In this document: in pieces, positions 48,901 to 60,900 of the stretch
Position numbering within the stretch: position 1 is the stretch's first letter
Layout of the letters: each line of letters starts with the position of its first letter
NCBI GenBank assembly: GCA_022559845.1
Contig: CM040117.1
Location: 11,184,856 to 11,248,855 of the forward strand
Length of the DNA: 64,000 nt
Direction: 5' to 3'
Source: Amorphophallus konjac
Taxonomy: Eukaryota > Streptophyta > Magnoliopsida > Alismatales > Araceae
Made by a program: the position numbers and the translations under genes
Notes under the pieces: generated by a model
The model's database searches: none
The model's input: the letters and a program-made list of their open reading frames with translations, nothing else
What the model was told of the DNA's origin: nothing

Positions 48901-51900
48901 ACACAGATCAGTCTAATTAAATCTTCGCTGCATTTGGTTCAAAGCAGCTGCTACTGTTGCAGTGTTCTGTTCATCTTTTTTTGGGTTCTTCGATCAGCAT
49001 CTCCATGATCTGATTAGCTAGTCTGCAACTTTGGCGATTTCAAATTCCTCCAATGAAATGATCGCAGCGATGAAATCCTTGCCAAAACGATCTGCTTGTT
49101 TTGCTGCCCAACCTATTGTGTGTTTAGAGAGGGAGAGGGGGGGATCGGTCTGGTGTTCTTCACCTTCGTCTTCATCAAGAAAGCGCCCTCCCTGTGTATC
49201 TATCTCTGCAGCCCATTAATTCTCGGAGGAGGAATTCGAATACGATCCTCGGAGAAGCAGAGGACAAAGCAGCAGCAGCATAAAGCCACAGTGGTCGCCG
49301 GGGAGATCGGATTGGCCTTGGGGGGATCAAAGGGGAGGCAATGTACAAGCAAATGGAGAGGGCGTGCGGCGATGTGTGGGAGAGGGGGGAAGGGGCCGAA
49401 GGGGGTCTGAGACAGAGAGAAAGAGACAGCAGAGAGGGAGAGAGACAATAGGGGGAGAGAGAGAGGGCGCCGAAGGGGGAAACCCCCTCCGATGCAGGCA
49501 CCCCTTGCGGGTGCGTAGAGAGAGAGAGAGAGATGGGGGGTGCAATGCCCCCCATAACCCCCTTACACTCCAGCCAACCCCCAGCACCCCCTTGCACTCC
49601 GACCCTGATGCACTCACGAGAGAGAGGGAGAGAGAGAGAGAGTGTGCGCGCTAGCTAGGGGTAGGTTAGAGATTTCCACCTCACTTACCTTCAGTTAACC
49701 AAGATAATGGCCCGGTAACAGTAGAGGCACAATGGTTCCGTCTTAAAGATTTGAGGGGTATTACGGTAAATATGATAAAGGTGAGAATAACGAGGTAATT
49801 TCAAAATATTCTAGTAATATAGAGGTAATTTTCTCTTTTTTTATTTTTCCTAATTGGTGTTTCCAAATCAAATCTTTCAATAGTATATATGCCGCAAAAA
49901 ACCCTTATTTAAGAAATATCACATTTAATTTTATAAGATACGATAAATCTTTTTATATCTTTTTTTGAAAGTGGGTAGTACCATTATTATATTAAATGAA
50001 AAAATAGATGCACAAGAGTAGTCAATAAGCTCTCAAAAAATCCCTATACAAAAGGTCATACCAAAGTAGAGTGGAACACTCTTAATCCTCCGACAAAACA
50101 AAAAGAGGGGAGTTGAGAGAATTCATATTACAAAGCAACTCCACTTATTCCTTCACTTTATCACAAATGAAAGATACAAGAGAGTCCTGAGCTCTAGCCT
50201 CCCTCCTATAAATTCTATTGTTTCTTTCACCCTGCAGAAACCAAAGAGTGGCATGCAAGATCAACCACCACACAATGATATCTTCTCTATGCGGAAACCT
50301 TCCGCCCCAAATCCGAATGAAGTGATGTACCTCTCTTTACGACCGGAGGCATAGTGGATTCTCGTTGCGAGCCCCTCCCACACCTACTGTGAGTAGGTAC
50401 AAATCACATACAGGTAGTCCAAGGTCGCGTCCTCCTGTCCACATAAGCAGTAGGTTGGCTAGATGCCCCAAAAGAACTGGAGCAGCCTATCTCGAGTGGA
50501 TAACCTCCCGTGGGAGATCCTCCAAGTAAGGATCTTCACCTTCAACGGACTTCTCGGCCTCCAAACATGAGAGGCGAGACTGTGACGCATCCCACCGTCC
50601 GAGATAATGGTGCAGGTAGACCTAACTGAGAAGGTCTCATCCCTACCCCACCTCCAAGTCCACACATCCTCCCTATCAGAGTGTGGGACGTAGTCGACTA
50701 TGTAGTCTAAGGCGCGCCTAGGCGCTCGCCTAGGCGCTCCTCAGAGGTGAGACGCCCCCTGGTCGCCTCGCCTCGCCTCGCCCTGTCTCGCCTCGCTCTG
50801 ACCACAGTTTGTCTCACTCTCTCTCTATTCACATAGACTCACACAAAATTTGATTTTTGACAGTGGTCTGTCTCACTGTCTCTCTACCTATAAGATTGAT
50901 AGTTTTTTTTAAATTTCTTCTCTTTCAGAATGTGAGAGATTACCTTTTGACTCACCAGAATTTGTTTTATGTCAGTTATCTGAATTTATTAGTTTCTTCA
51001 TTATTGGTACCTTCATAGTTGTAATTTGGTTTGTTAAATCCTATGTGAATTTAGCGAGTCATAATAATTTGAAACATAGAATTGAATGAATTTAAGAAAT
51101 TTATTGACTTTATATAGGTATTTTTGTGATATTTAGACATATACTTTATTTTTTGAATTATATATATATATTTAAAAAAAATCTCGCCTCAAACACCTAG
51201 GCCATCGCCTAGGCGTTTGAGGCATGAGGCGACCCCCTGGTCGCCTCGGTCGCCTCACGCCTCAGACTACATAGGTAGTCAATGAGAAAGAGTAAAAGGG
51301 CATGGAGCTGCTCCATCTCCACGATCATCAGATCCCCCCCTACAAGTCAAAATACCACACAGTTGCACAAGTTATTTTTCTCAAAATAATCGAGACAATC
51401 TCCTCGAATCAATCGAGGTGGATTACACAAAAGTTCAGCGAGGGTCGAAATACGGCACAAAGCCAATACCGTCGCTCCGAGGAATTATCTCCACATACCG
51501 GGAATTCCGGTCAAAAGATCTCATCAATCACATTCCGAGGCCACCCCCCTTATTCCTTGCGAACAGGGCCAAAGAGATGGAGCGGGACCCGCAAGTCTCA
51601 CAAGGGTCAAACGGGAGCCCACATGGGTCGTTTGACCCCGGGCAATCCTGCCCCGAGTCATTTGACCCCAGGGGGCCTTGTCCGGGGTAGCTAGGCCTCT
51701 CACGGGCCCCACCACCCAAGAATTGGGGCAGTCAACCCCAGTGACCGGTACTCTCTATCGAGGTTAATTTGGGTCGTTTGACCCCGGGCAATCCTGCCCC
51801 GAGTCATTTGACCCCAGGGGGCCTTGTCCGAGGTAGCTAGGCCTCTCACGGACCCCAACGCCCAAGAATTGGGGCAGTCAACCCGAGTGATCGGTCCTCT

Positions 51901-54900
51901 CTATCGAGGTCAATTTGGGTTAACTCTCAGAGTTAACTGGGGTCAACTGCACCCCCATGGGGTCAAACCCCTCTTGGCCTACCAGGGTGAAATGACCCTA
52001 GTTAAGCCCTAAAAGGGCGGGAAAAAAATCCTACTCAGGGTCATTTGCCCATCTAAAGGGCCAATTGACCCCGGATGATTCAAAAAAGTCCTAACCAGGT
52101 CCACGTGCCCCCCCTAGCCTCTATATCAAGGTTGGCAGTATCGGCCGAAACCGATACGTTTCGGCCGAAACGTATCAGTTTCGGCCTATACCGATACCGA
52201 AACGGGCCTTTGCACTGTAGCAGGTCCGATACCAAAAAATAATAATTTTTTAATGGTTTCGGACCGAAACCGTCCGATTTCAGACCGAAACCGACCGAAA
52301 CCGTCCGGTTTCGGCCGAAACCTAACCTGCTGGCCCCAATTTTGGCCTTTTCTAACTGTTTTGAACCGGTTTCGGCCGAAACCGAAATCGATACCGAGTC
52401 GTATCGGTTTCGGACCCGGCCGAAACCGAGTCCGAAACCGACACTGCCATCCTTGCTCTATATACCCCCCATGAGTCCAGAGGGAAGAGAGAGAGAGAGG
52501 AGGATCAAGAAGGCGACACTCGGAGGCTTTTCTGCTTTGTGTTTTGTGCTTTGTGCCTCCACCAGGGAGGGTGTGCACCCAGCAAAGGTATGTTGCACTT
52601 ATACCCCTGGGTTTACACATATGCCTTGTGGTTGTGCCTTATATAATTCCTTGGTCTACAACCCATGGGATCTCAAGAAGGAGAAGCAATCTCTCGAGAG
52701 TCTTTGGCCGACGCACCTCCACCAAGGAGGGACTTGTGCCTCATGCTAAGATTACACAAAAATCCCAGTTAAGTCCAAATGTTACAAAAATACCCCTGGT
52801 CTGTCCACAACTACACAAATACTCGTGAACTTTTCTAGAAGTTGCAAGCAAACCCCTGCCCAAGGAAAAATTGCAAATAAACTCAAAAAGGGTGCAAAAT
52901 CTCAAATAAACCAAAAAAAGGTTCGTGATTGCAAATAAACCTAGAAAGGGTCCGCAATTGCAAATAAACCCAAAAAGAGTTCAAAACCTCGAATAAACCC
53001 AAAAAGGATCCCAAAATTGCAAAAATACCATGGAAGGGTCAGAAACTATAGAAATACCCAAGAATGGTCCAGATATGTAGAAATACCCCGGAAGGGTCAG
53101 AAATTGCAAAAATATCAAGGAAGGGTTCAAACTTGTAGAAATACCCTGGAAGGTCAAAACCTACAGAAATACCTAGAAAAGGTCCAAATTAGAAAAATAC
53201 CCCTGAAGGCTCAGAAACTGTAAAAATATTCAGGAATGGTCCAAAATTGTAGACATACCTTGGAAGGGCCCAAAATTACAGAAATACCTAGGAAGGGTCC
53301 AAAATTACAAAAAATACTGAGGAAGGGTCAGAAATTGCAGAAATATCCCAGAATGGTCAGAAACTGCAGAAATACCCAAAAAAGGGTCAGAAACTATAGA
53401 AATATCCCGAGAGGGTCAAAAACTATAGAACTATCTATGAAGGATCCAAAATTATAGAAATACTCTAGAATGGTCAAAATTGCAAAAATACCTCGAAAGG
53501 CCTGGAAAGGGCAAAAATTGCATAAATATCTCGGAAGTGTCCAAAATTGCAAAGATACCCAAGATGGGTCAAAATTACAAATATACCCAAAAAGAGTCTG
53601 ATCTTTATGAAACTCGAATCAACGGTCTATTCGGGTGGTGGAATGAAAGTCAAATGTAAATCAAATGACCCGACTATATAATCGAGATTTCATGTACTTT
53701 GTAAAAATGAATCTAAAGAATGAAATGTTTAGTTTTCTCCTAAAAATGTGTATCTCTAAGGGGTGATCTCTTTGATCAAGCATGTTAGATAAAATCCCCA
53801 GTATCACAACGGATATTGTAGAGATCGAAAAGGGTATCTTTGACAGTTAATCAAGGGTATTCAAACTTTACCCCAATGTAAATAAACATCGATTGCGGTC
53901 GATGGAGAAATGTCTCATACTCAAACTCAAATCGTCTAATAAACTTAAATTCACGAAAATTATAATGCACATGCTACTTAAATAGTCACGAATGTGCATT
54001 TTATTCAAAAATAAGATTTTTTCCGTGTTCAACACACGCCAAATGGGCGAAGTCTGGTATTGTGCTGGTAAAGCCAAATCCCAAACTCTCATCTTGCCAT
54101 AATATCTCTGCCCAATCACCTGTGCCCACAGCCCATCATCTCTCCCCCCAACCTCCACATCCACTTATACAAGAGAGCCAAATTAAAATCTCTAACAGCC
54201 TTGATCCCCAGACCCCCCCATATCCTTGCTAGCAACCACCCTACCCCAATTGATATCATGCCAGCCCCTGCACCTCCCCCCACTTCCATGCCAAAAGAAT
54301 CTCCCCTGAATAGACTCAATCTTATTCACCACTGACTTCGAGATCCGAAACACAAAGAAAATAGATAGACAAGTTATCCAAAATTGATCTGCACACTAAT
54401 CTGCCCCATAAGATAGCAGCCTAGCCTTCTATCCAACCAGTCTGGACTCATATCTTTGAATAGTAGGAAGTCAATCTGCACACCATAGAGCACCTAGGGT
54501 TAGAGGGAGTCCTAGGTAGGAGATAGGGGAAGTCCCTAACTAATAACACACAATCCATGCCGCCTTCTAGAGAGCCATGTCTTCGATTTTAACCCCAACT
54601 AGTATGCTCTTGTTGAAGTTAACTTTCAGACCAGTGACCTCTTCCAGCTACTCCAGCAAAAGTCTAGCCACGTAAAATTGATGCTCATCTTCTGTCAATA
54701 ACAAGATAGTATCATCGACATACTGCAAGTGAGTGACTAAAAGACCTCCTCTCCCGACCTGAAATCCCCTGATCAGACCCACAGTCTCTGCTCTTAGCCA
54801 CACCCTATTAAGAACATGAGCCACTAGCACAAAGAGGAGATGCAACATAGGATCTCCCTGCTGTAGCCCCCTCCCACCATGGCAGCAATATATTTATGCC

Positions 54901-57900
54901 AACAAAAAGTTACTATCAGCCAAGAATATTTTTACATGATACATTATATCTTTTTGTATCTTTTTTATATGGCATGGTATATCTTTATATTTATATCCTT
55001 TTGTCTCTTTTTTGTCATTTCTATAATCATCTTTTAATTTTTCTATATGTCTGCAATTTTTCTCATTTGCTCCCTGATTTTCCTATTTTCCCTATTTTCT
55101 GATTTTTTTTGCATTTTCACTATTTTTAAATCGGGCTGATTCAGGAATGGATCGTCTTCCAGAGAATTGGCTAATCTGGCCAATTCGATCCATGTTGGAC
55201 CAAAATCGGCCTGGTCCGATCCAAGTTTGTGTTCCATGGGCAGGGGACTCATGCTGGCTCAAATAAGTGGAAAAAGTTTGTGTTCCATGGGCAGGGGACT
55301 CATGCTGGCTCAAAATAAAGTGGAAAAACACATAGTAAATTTTTTTCAAAAAATGTAGATTATGCTATCAATTTTATTATAAGCAGAGGTAACACATCAA
55401 GAGGAAAGGAAAGATTCCTCATCCTCTGGAAAAAGACAACAAAGCACCACTAGAGGATACTACCAGTTTTTCTTTTTTTTTAAGAAGTGGATGGTACCAC
55501 AATTGTATTTATTGTAAAAAAGTAAGTGGGATGTACACTAATAGTCAATTGGCTCCCAAAAATCCATATACAAACAAATCCACACCGAGGCGGTGTACCC
55601 CTCACCATCCCCCCAGCGGAAAGAAACGAGAGGAGCTGTGTGACTCCACTTTACGTAAATGTTCAGCCCATTCCCTCACTCTTTCACATATAAAGGAGAC
55701 AAGTCTATCATCAATTCTTGCTTCACCTCAATTCCCTCACTCTCTCATCACATGTTACAGTTTTAAACAGTCTACAGGAGCTTTTAGAATATATCGACTC
55801 AAGCTACCAAGCAACACAATTATTCTTGAATAAATATTCTCTATGTATACTTTCCTGCCATGAAATATGTTATCTTCCTCTCTTTCCATATGCTCCAGCG
55901 GATGTCTTGCAGGTATAAGTTGTGAGCTTTCACTCTAGTTGTTGTTCTGTCTGGCCTTTTGCTTGTAGAACTCCCACATTTGGGACACTGTTGAAAGTAG
56001 GATGGAGACCCACAATCGGGCCAATAGTGTGCCACACTTCAGCAGATAGGGGGCAGGAAATCTAGGTGATCCACACTCTCATCCTCCAAACAACAGAACG
56101 GATATTCTCACCACCATGCCTCCACTTTTTCTGTAAAGCTTGGTTACAATGCATTGTTGTAGAAGTTAGCTACAGGAAAGCCCAGACTTTCAGAGGTGAT
56201 TTCAATTTCCAGACAAAAGGAAGCTAGGGGATCGATGAAGGAGACTGATCCAGAAGCTGATAAAACTCTCTAACAGAGAATGTAGTGGCTTTGTTCCTCC
56301 GGGATGGCAGTACTGGTTTTGGTACCGGTTTCGGCCGGGTCCGAAACCAATTAAACTATTATATTTTTCTTAAAGGGCTACATTCGGTTTCGGCCGAAAC
56401 CATGCAATGGGTGTCGTTTCGTTTCGGTTTCGGCCGAAACTGCCTACCATGTTGTTCCTTCATAAGAATCTGTTTGTTGCATTCAAGTGTACAACCCCAG
56501 CATGAAGAAATTAATTAATTGAAGATATTCCATCTCCCCTTCATCCTCGAGTCCCCTGCGTAGCTGAATAAACTAGGTTTTAGAGTTATTGTTGAGAATA
56601 TAGCACTGACTGACTGTTTCATGCAAAAAATTAATTTTATATCCATTTGTTGGATAAATATGCACATATTTTAGCTAAATGATTAACACGCATTCTATTA
56701 ATTCCGCAAGTTTGGTTTATCAGACGATTTAGGATTCATGTGCTAAATCTTTCCCCACCGACCGTGATCAGTGTTAATTTACATCGACGTAAAATCTGAA
56801 CACATTTGATTAACTGTCAAAGGCACCCCTAACCTCTACAATATATGTTATAATATTAAGTATTTTATCTAATAGATTTGATCAAAGAGATCATCCGTAA
56901 GAGATACACATTTGCAAGAGAAAATTTGAATATTTCATTCTTTGAATTCATAATACATGGTACATACGTCCCCAACTATATGATCGGGTCATTTGATTTA
57001 CATTCGGCCTTCAATCCACTATTGGATCTATATTCAATGAGACCCTCCTATTTACCTTTTACCACAATCGGACTATCAGATTTGATATTTAGTCATGATT
57101 AGACAATTGGATTGTGTTTTAAATCAAGATCAGACAAACGGATTTGTTTTAAGTTACGATCAAACCGTTGGATTTGAATTGCATCGCAACCGGACTGTTA
57201 GATCGCCAATACGATCACTATAGGACCATTGGATTTGACTTTGGTCACAATTTGACAGTTAAATTTATTCCCAGTCAAGATCGAACCATTAATATGGCTC
57301 GATGTCCATAAAGGGCATTTCCGCATAAGGCGGGGCCATATTTAAATTTTTTCCACGAGCGGGGATTCATCTATAATTTTCTCACCATTGGAGGTATATT
57401 TGTAATTTTCCTGCCATCGGGTTATTTCTATGATTTTCTCACCCATCCTGAGTATTTCTGTAATTTTCACACCATCGACGGTATTTCTATAATTTTTCAC
57501 CATCGGAGGTATTCCTGTAATTTTTCCACCCAGCCTGAGTATTTCTATAATTTTGCAAAGTTGCAAGGTATATTTGCAATTTTTTGAACATGTCAAGATT
57601 TTTCCCATAATTTTTAGACATTACTGGGTTTCTCCCATAATTTTCAGACATTACTGGGTTTTTATATAATTTTCTGAACATTCCTATACTTTTCTAAAAA
57701 TGCAGGGTATTTCTACAATTTTCAGATAGTTTTTCAAGTTGCAAGGACTTTTGTGCAGATTCTCAGATGGACATGAATTTTTCATGTACTTCGATCGTTT
57801 TTGATAATTACATGAATTTTCTACATTTTTACAGATTTTTTATGATTTGACAAGCATGTTTCCCTAAAGTAGGGATATGAATGCAAGAACAAGATCATAC

Positions 57901-60900
57901 CCTTGAAAGGGGACTTTACAAGATCAAACCAAACAAACAAACACTTCTTAGGGGATGAAGCAAACTCCAAGTCTTATCACAAGTCTGCAAGTTCTTAAGG
58001 CCTTGTTTGTTTACCGGGTAGGATAGCGGGAATAGTAACCTGATGTGAGAGAAAACTGTGGGCCCCACAGTTTTCCCTCACACACATGCCCTCTTAACCC
58101 AGGTGGAGTAACTAATTCGATGGGTGGGGGTCGAATAACTCATCCCACCCCGTAAACAAAGAAAGCCTATGAGTTCTTGAGGGATGACTGCCCCTCGTGG
58201 GTTCTCCCTTGGGTTGTGTGTTCTCTTGTGTGTGTGGAGAATGAGCTCTCTTCCTCCTTTTATGGGAGAGTTAACCGGGGGACCCCATGGTCCATTTAAT
58301 GCATTGGGGGAGATGAAGGGTTTTGTGGACATTTTAGTCCCCCTGGTTAAGAAAGGAGGAGAGGTATAAGAGGGAAAAGGGAGAAGAGAAGAGAAGGAGA
58401 TGGGAGAACCGGGGGAGGTGCCCCCGGTTTGCAATTAAAGAGGAAACGGGGTCCCCCGATTTGCATTTGGAAGGGGAACCGAGGGACAGCGGGTGGGGTC
58501 TCCCCAGTCTTGTTTGGGCAGGAGAAGGGAGGGGTGGTGGGGAGGGGGGGCTGTCCCCCCGGTTTGTGCCCAGGTGGGAAACCGGGGGGGGGGGGGTCCC
58601 AGTTTGTGCTCTCTTTCTTTTTGTTTGTTTTTTTTTTCTTTCTAGAAAAATATTCAGGTTCAACACTGACATAGCTCCACTTGTTAGAGGCCAAGTTGTA
58701 ATAGGTAACTTATCCTTCAAATAGCCTTCAAAACCTGAAGCCACCTCCAGTTAGGAATTCAATAAATAAATCTACTACAATTGCCCAGGAAAGATAATGC
58801 TCTACTGCACTTGTCTGCCACATAAGTTCAACTCTCTCAAAATAGGCTGTCTTGTTTCTTCTGTAAGTTCCAACAGATGGCATGAGAAATGAGCAGCAAA
58901 ACAGAGGCTCTGGCTCTTTTTCCAGGACCGATACTTAAACCTGTAGAAATTTCACAGTTATTGAGCTGTTTGAAGTACAGTTTGAAATTGAGCTAGCATT
59001 CCAAAGTATCCTCTAAACAACATGACTTACACTGCACATAATCCCAAGTTCAAAACCTTGCCTGCAGGGTGTCCAAATAGTACCACCATCTCCCAGAACT
59101 TACTTCTGAACATTTAGCAATGATTCTGTTGCTGAACATAAGCCCCATGGATTGACTTTAATAGCTGACTTGACCTTCCAGACCATGGAAGTGCAATCAG
59201 ATTAGATAAGCCAATTCGATAGGATTCTACCCATTCTGACCCAAGCCTGATCTTCCAACCCCAAATTCTTAAGGGGGATCAGCCCTTCCAATCTGGGTGA
59301 TCCCAACGTCGTTGGGCCTCTAACAAGTTAAGCTACCCCTTGGTGACCAAGGCTAGCCGCTGCTAGCTGGCATCCAATCGTTGATTTGGGGTGGAGAAGG
59401 CCTTGAGGGCTATAATACCCCCATTTGGCCATCTCACCCACCCCATCCTAAATCCTCTTACTTACTAACTTCCTCTTGCACTCTCATTCCCACAAGGAAT
59501 TTATCTCCACACACACACACACTCCCTGCCTCTTTCTGCCCCCCTCCCCCCAACACACACACACACACACAACAGTAACCCACTACCCCTGCAATTGTTC
59601 TACAGTAAGATTTTGTGTCATGTAATTGGATCCCCTCCGATATTTATCACTCCAGACAGCAGAAAAGAACAGATGGAATGCAAAACGAGGGTCTGTCTGT
59701 CTGTCTCTCATGCATTTGCAATGTTTAAGATACTTTTCTTGAATGCAAAAAAAAGGGTCGATCCTAGCCAAGATGAACAAGCAAGATTGGCCCAGATCAG
59801 AGGAATCACACGGGATGATTGATCTAGAATACTAGATTGGCCCCTGGCCAATCAATCCATGCTCGATCTTCAATCCTTCCTTCCTAGTTCCAGACCTCCC
59901 AATGTATCTGGTATGACGAGAAATCAACTTCAATATGTTGTACATCGATTTAACAGAAGAAAAACCAGTATCTCTGTCCATGTGTATACTCTTTGTCTCC
60001 ACAAATGTTCCATCAGACTCACATGGTCACTAGCTCGACCATCCTCGAGTCCCCCCTCCATGTTCTAGTCTTCCGATTGACAACCATCCACAATCTTCTG
60101 TTATTCATGACATGTGCATAACATTAGGAAAGATATTTTTTGAATTATATTTCGCAATCCAGTTATCTTTCCAAAAGTGGGTAATAGCACCATTTCTAGA
60201 GGGTCAATCCAGTTATGTGATCATATCTCAAAGGATCAATCAATGCCTACCACATCGGCACATCTTTCCATATCAATAAAGACTGACGAATGGCACATCA
60301 CTATTCGTCAAAGACTTCACGGGGGGCCTGTATACCCTCCTAACAGCATGTAGAGAGGTTAGAGATTGAAGATGGAGAGGTTAGACACTTAAAGTGATTC
60401 AGAGATGACAAGAGAGAGTTTAGAGAGTAGTCAAGGAGATAGAGAGTTTGTCTCCTCAAAATGTTAATGAAACTCCTGTTCCTTCTCAACCGATTGGGTG
60501 GGTGGGGGAAGGAAAGAGATCAGGCAATGGGATAGAGAGTCATTCCATGGTGTAATTCATAAATTCAAAACTAGAATTAATAAAAATTTTCATTCCCAAG
60601 GTAGAATTGGTGACCAGGCATAAATTGGTGGCCCATTTGACTAGGGGTGGCAATGAGCTGGGCCGAGTCGAGCTTCGACCTGTCTGAACTTGGATCACTT
60701 AACAAAGACAGAGAATGAATTACCTTCTCCTAATGGTCAAAACAAGCCTTTTCGTTTCAAGTATTCATTCTTAATAAAAAAGTAGTCAAACAACCTAAAT
60801 AGAATTTGAACTTATAGGTTATGAAAGAGCCAACCACTCAACCATTGAGTTTCCTAAGAGACAACAGGTGATTCAATCTCATAAGTTCAACTGCCATTGC

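Larger units (their letters stand above)
47947..49835. mobile_element. Mutator-like element, possible Pack-MULE
   Basis: The ends are long inverted repeats. The left end begins GGGAAAATTGCCCCTATA and the complement of the right end begins GAGAAAATTACCTCTATA. Similarity continues through CCTTTATCATATTTA and GTAATACCCCTC for about 100 bp. This GC-poor, roughly 100-bp terminal repeat starting G-AAAATT is MULE-like. The flanks are poly-T, so the expected 9-bp duplication cannot be judged. No transposase is present. The interior holds GC/GA-rich repeats and a 400-bp non-repeat segment. A hAT MITE (48036-48392) lies just inside the left repeat. Confidence 0.65.
51330..54030 (+). repeat. Unclassified large repeat, copy 1 (LTR-like)
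   Basis: Contains GTCAACCCC-rich sequence, a TATA-like segment near 52456-52466, a ~33-bp minisatellite and a distinctive 3' part (53600-53998). The 3' part is repeated in reverse orientation at 56640-57020, with shared words GATCAAAGAGATCA and GGGTCATTTGATTTACAT. The promoter-like layout suggests an LTR or LARD, but ends and target duplications were not found. Confidence 0.5.
56640..58620 (-). repeat. Unclassified large repeat, copy 2 (opposite orientation)
   Basis: The minus strand matches copy 1 in the 3' part (56640-57020) and in the minisatellite style (57350-57740). A second degenerate repeat, with GATC...ACCGTTGGATTT at about 40-bp spacing, occupies 57095-57300. On the minus strand a CATAAAAGG box lies near 58260. 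The G-rich block at 58410-58610 repeats GGTTTGC...GGGAAACCGGGG-like units. Ends were not fixed. Confidence 0.5.

Noticed and set aside
48535..49654. Several 80-140-codon Ser/Leu/Pro or Arg/Glu frames on both strands
   Set aside because: All are products of (GA)n and G/C repeat units; parallel frames of similar length exist in more than one phase on each strand.
53017..53457. Lys/Gln/Tyr-rich repeat proteins on the plus strand
   Set aside because: They follow a degenerate ~33-bp minisatellite whose unit happens to be close to a multiple of three. The same holds for the inverted array at 57350-57740.
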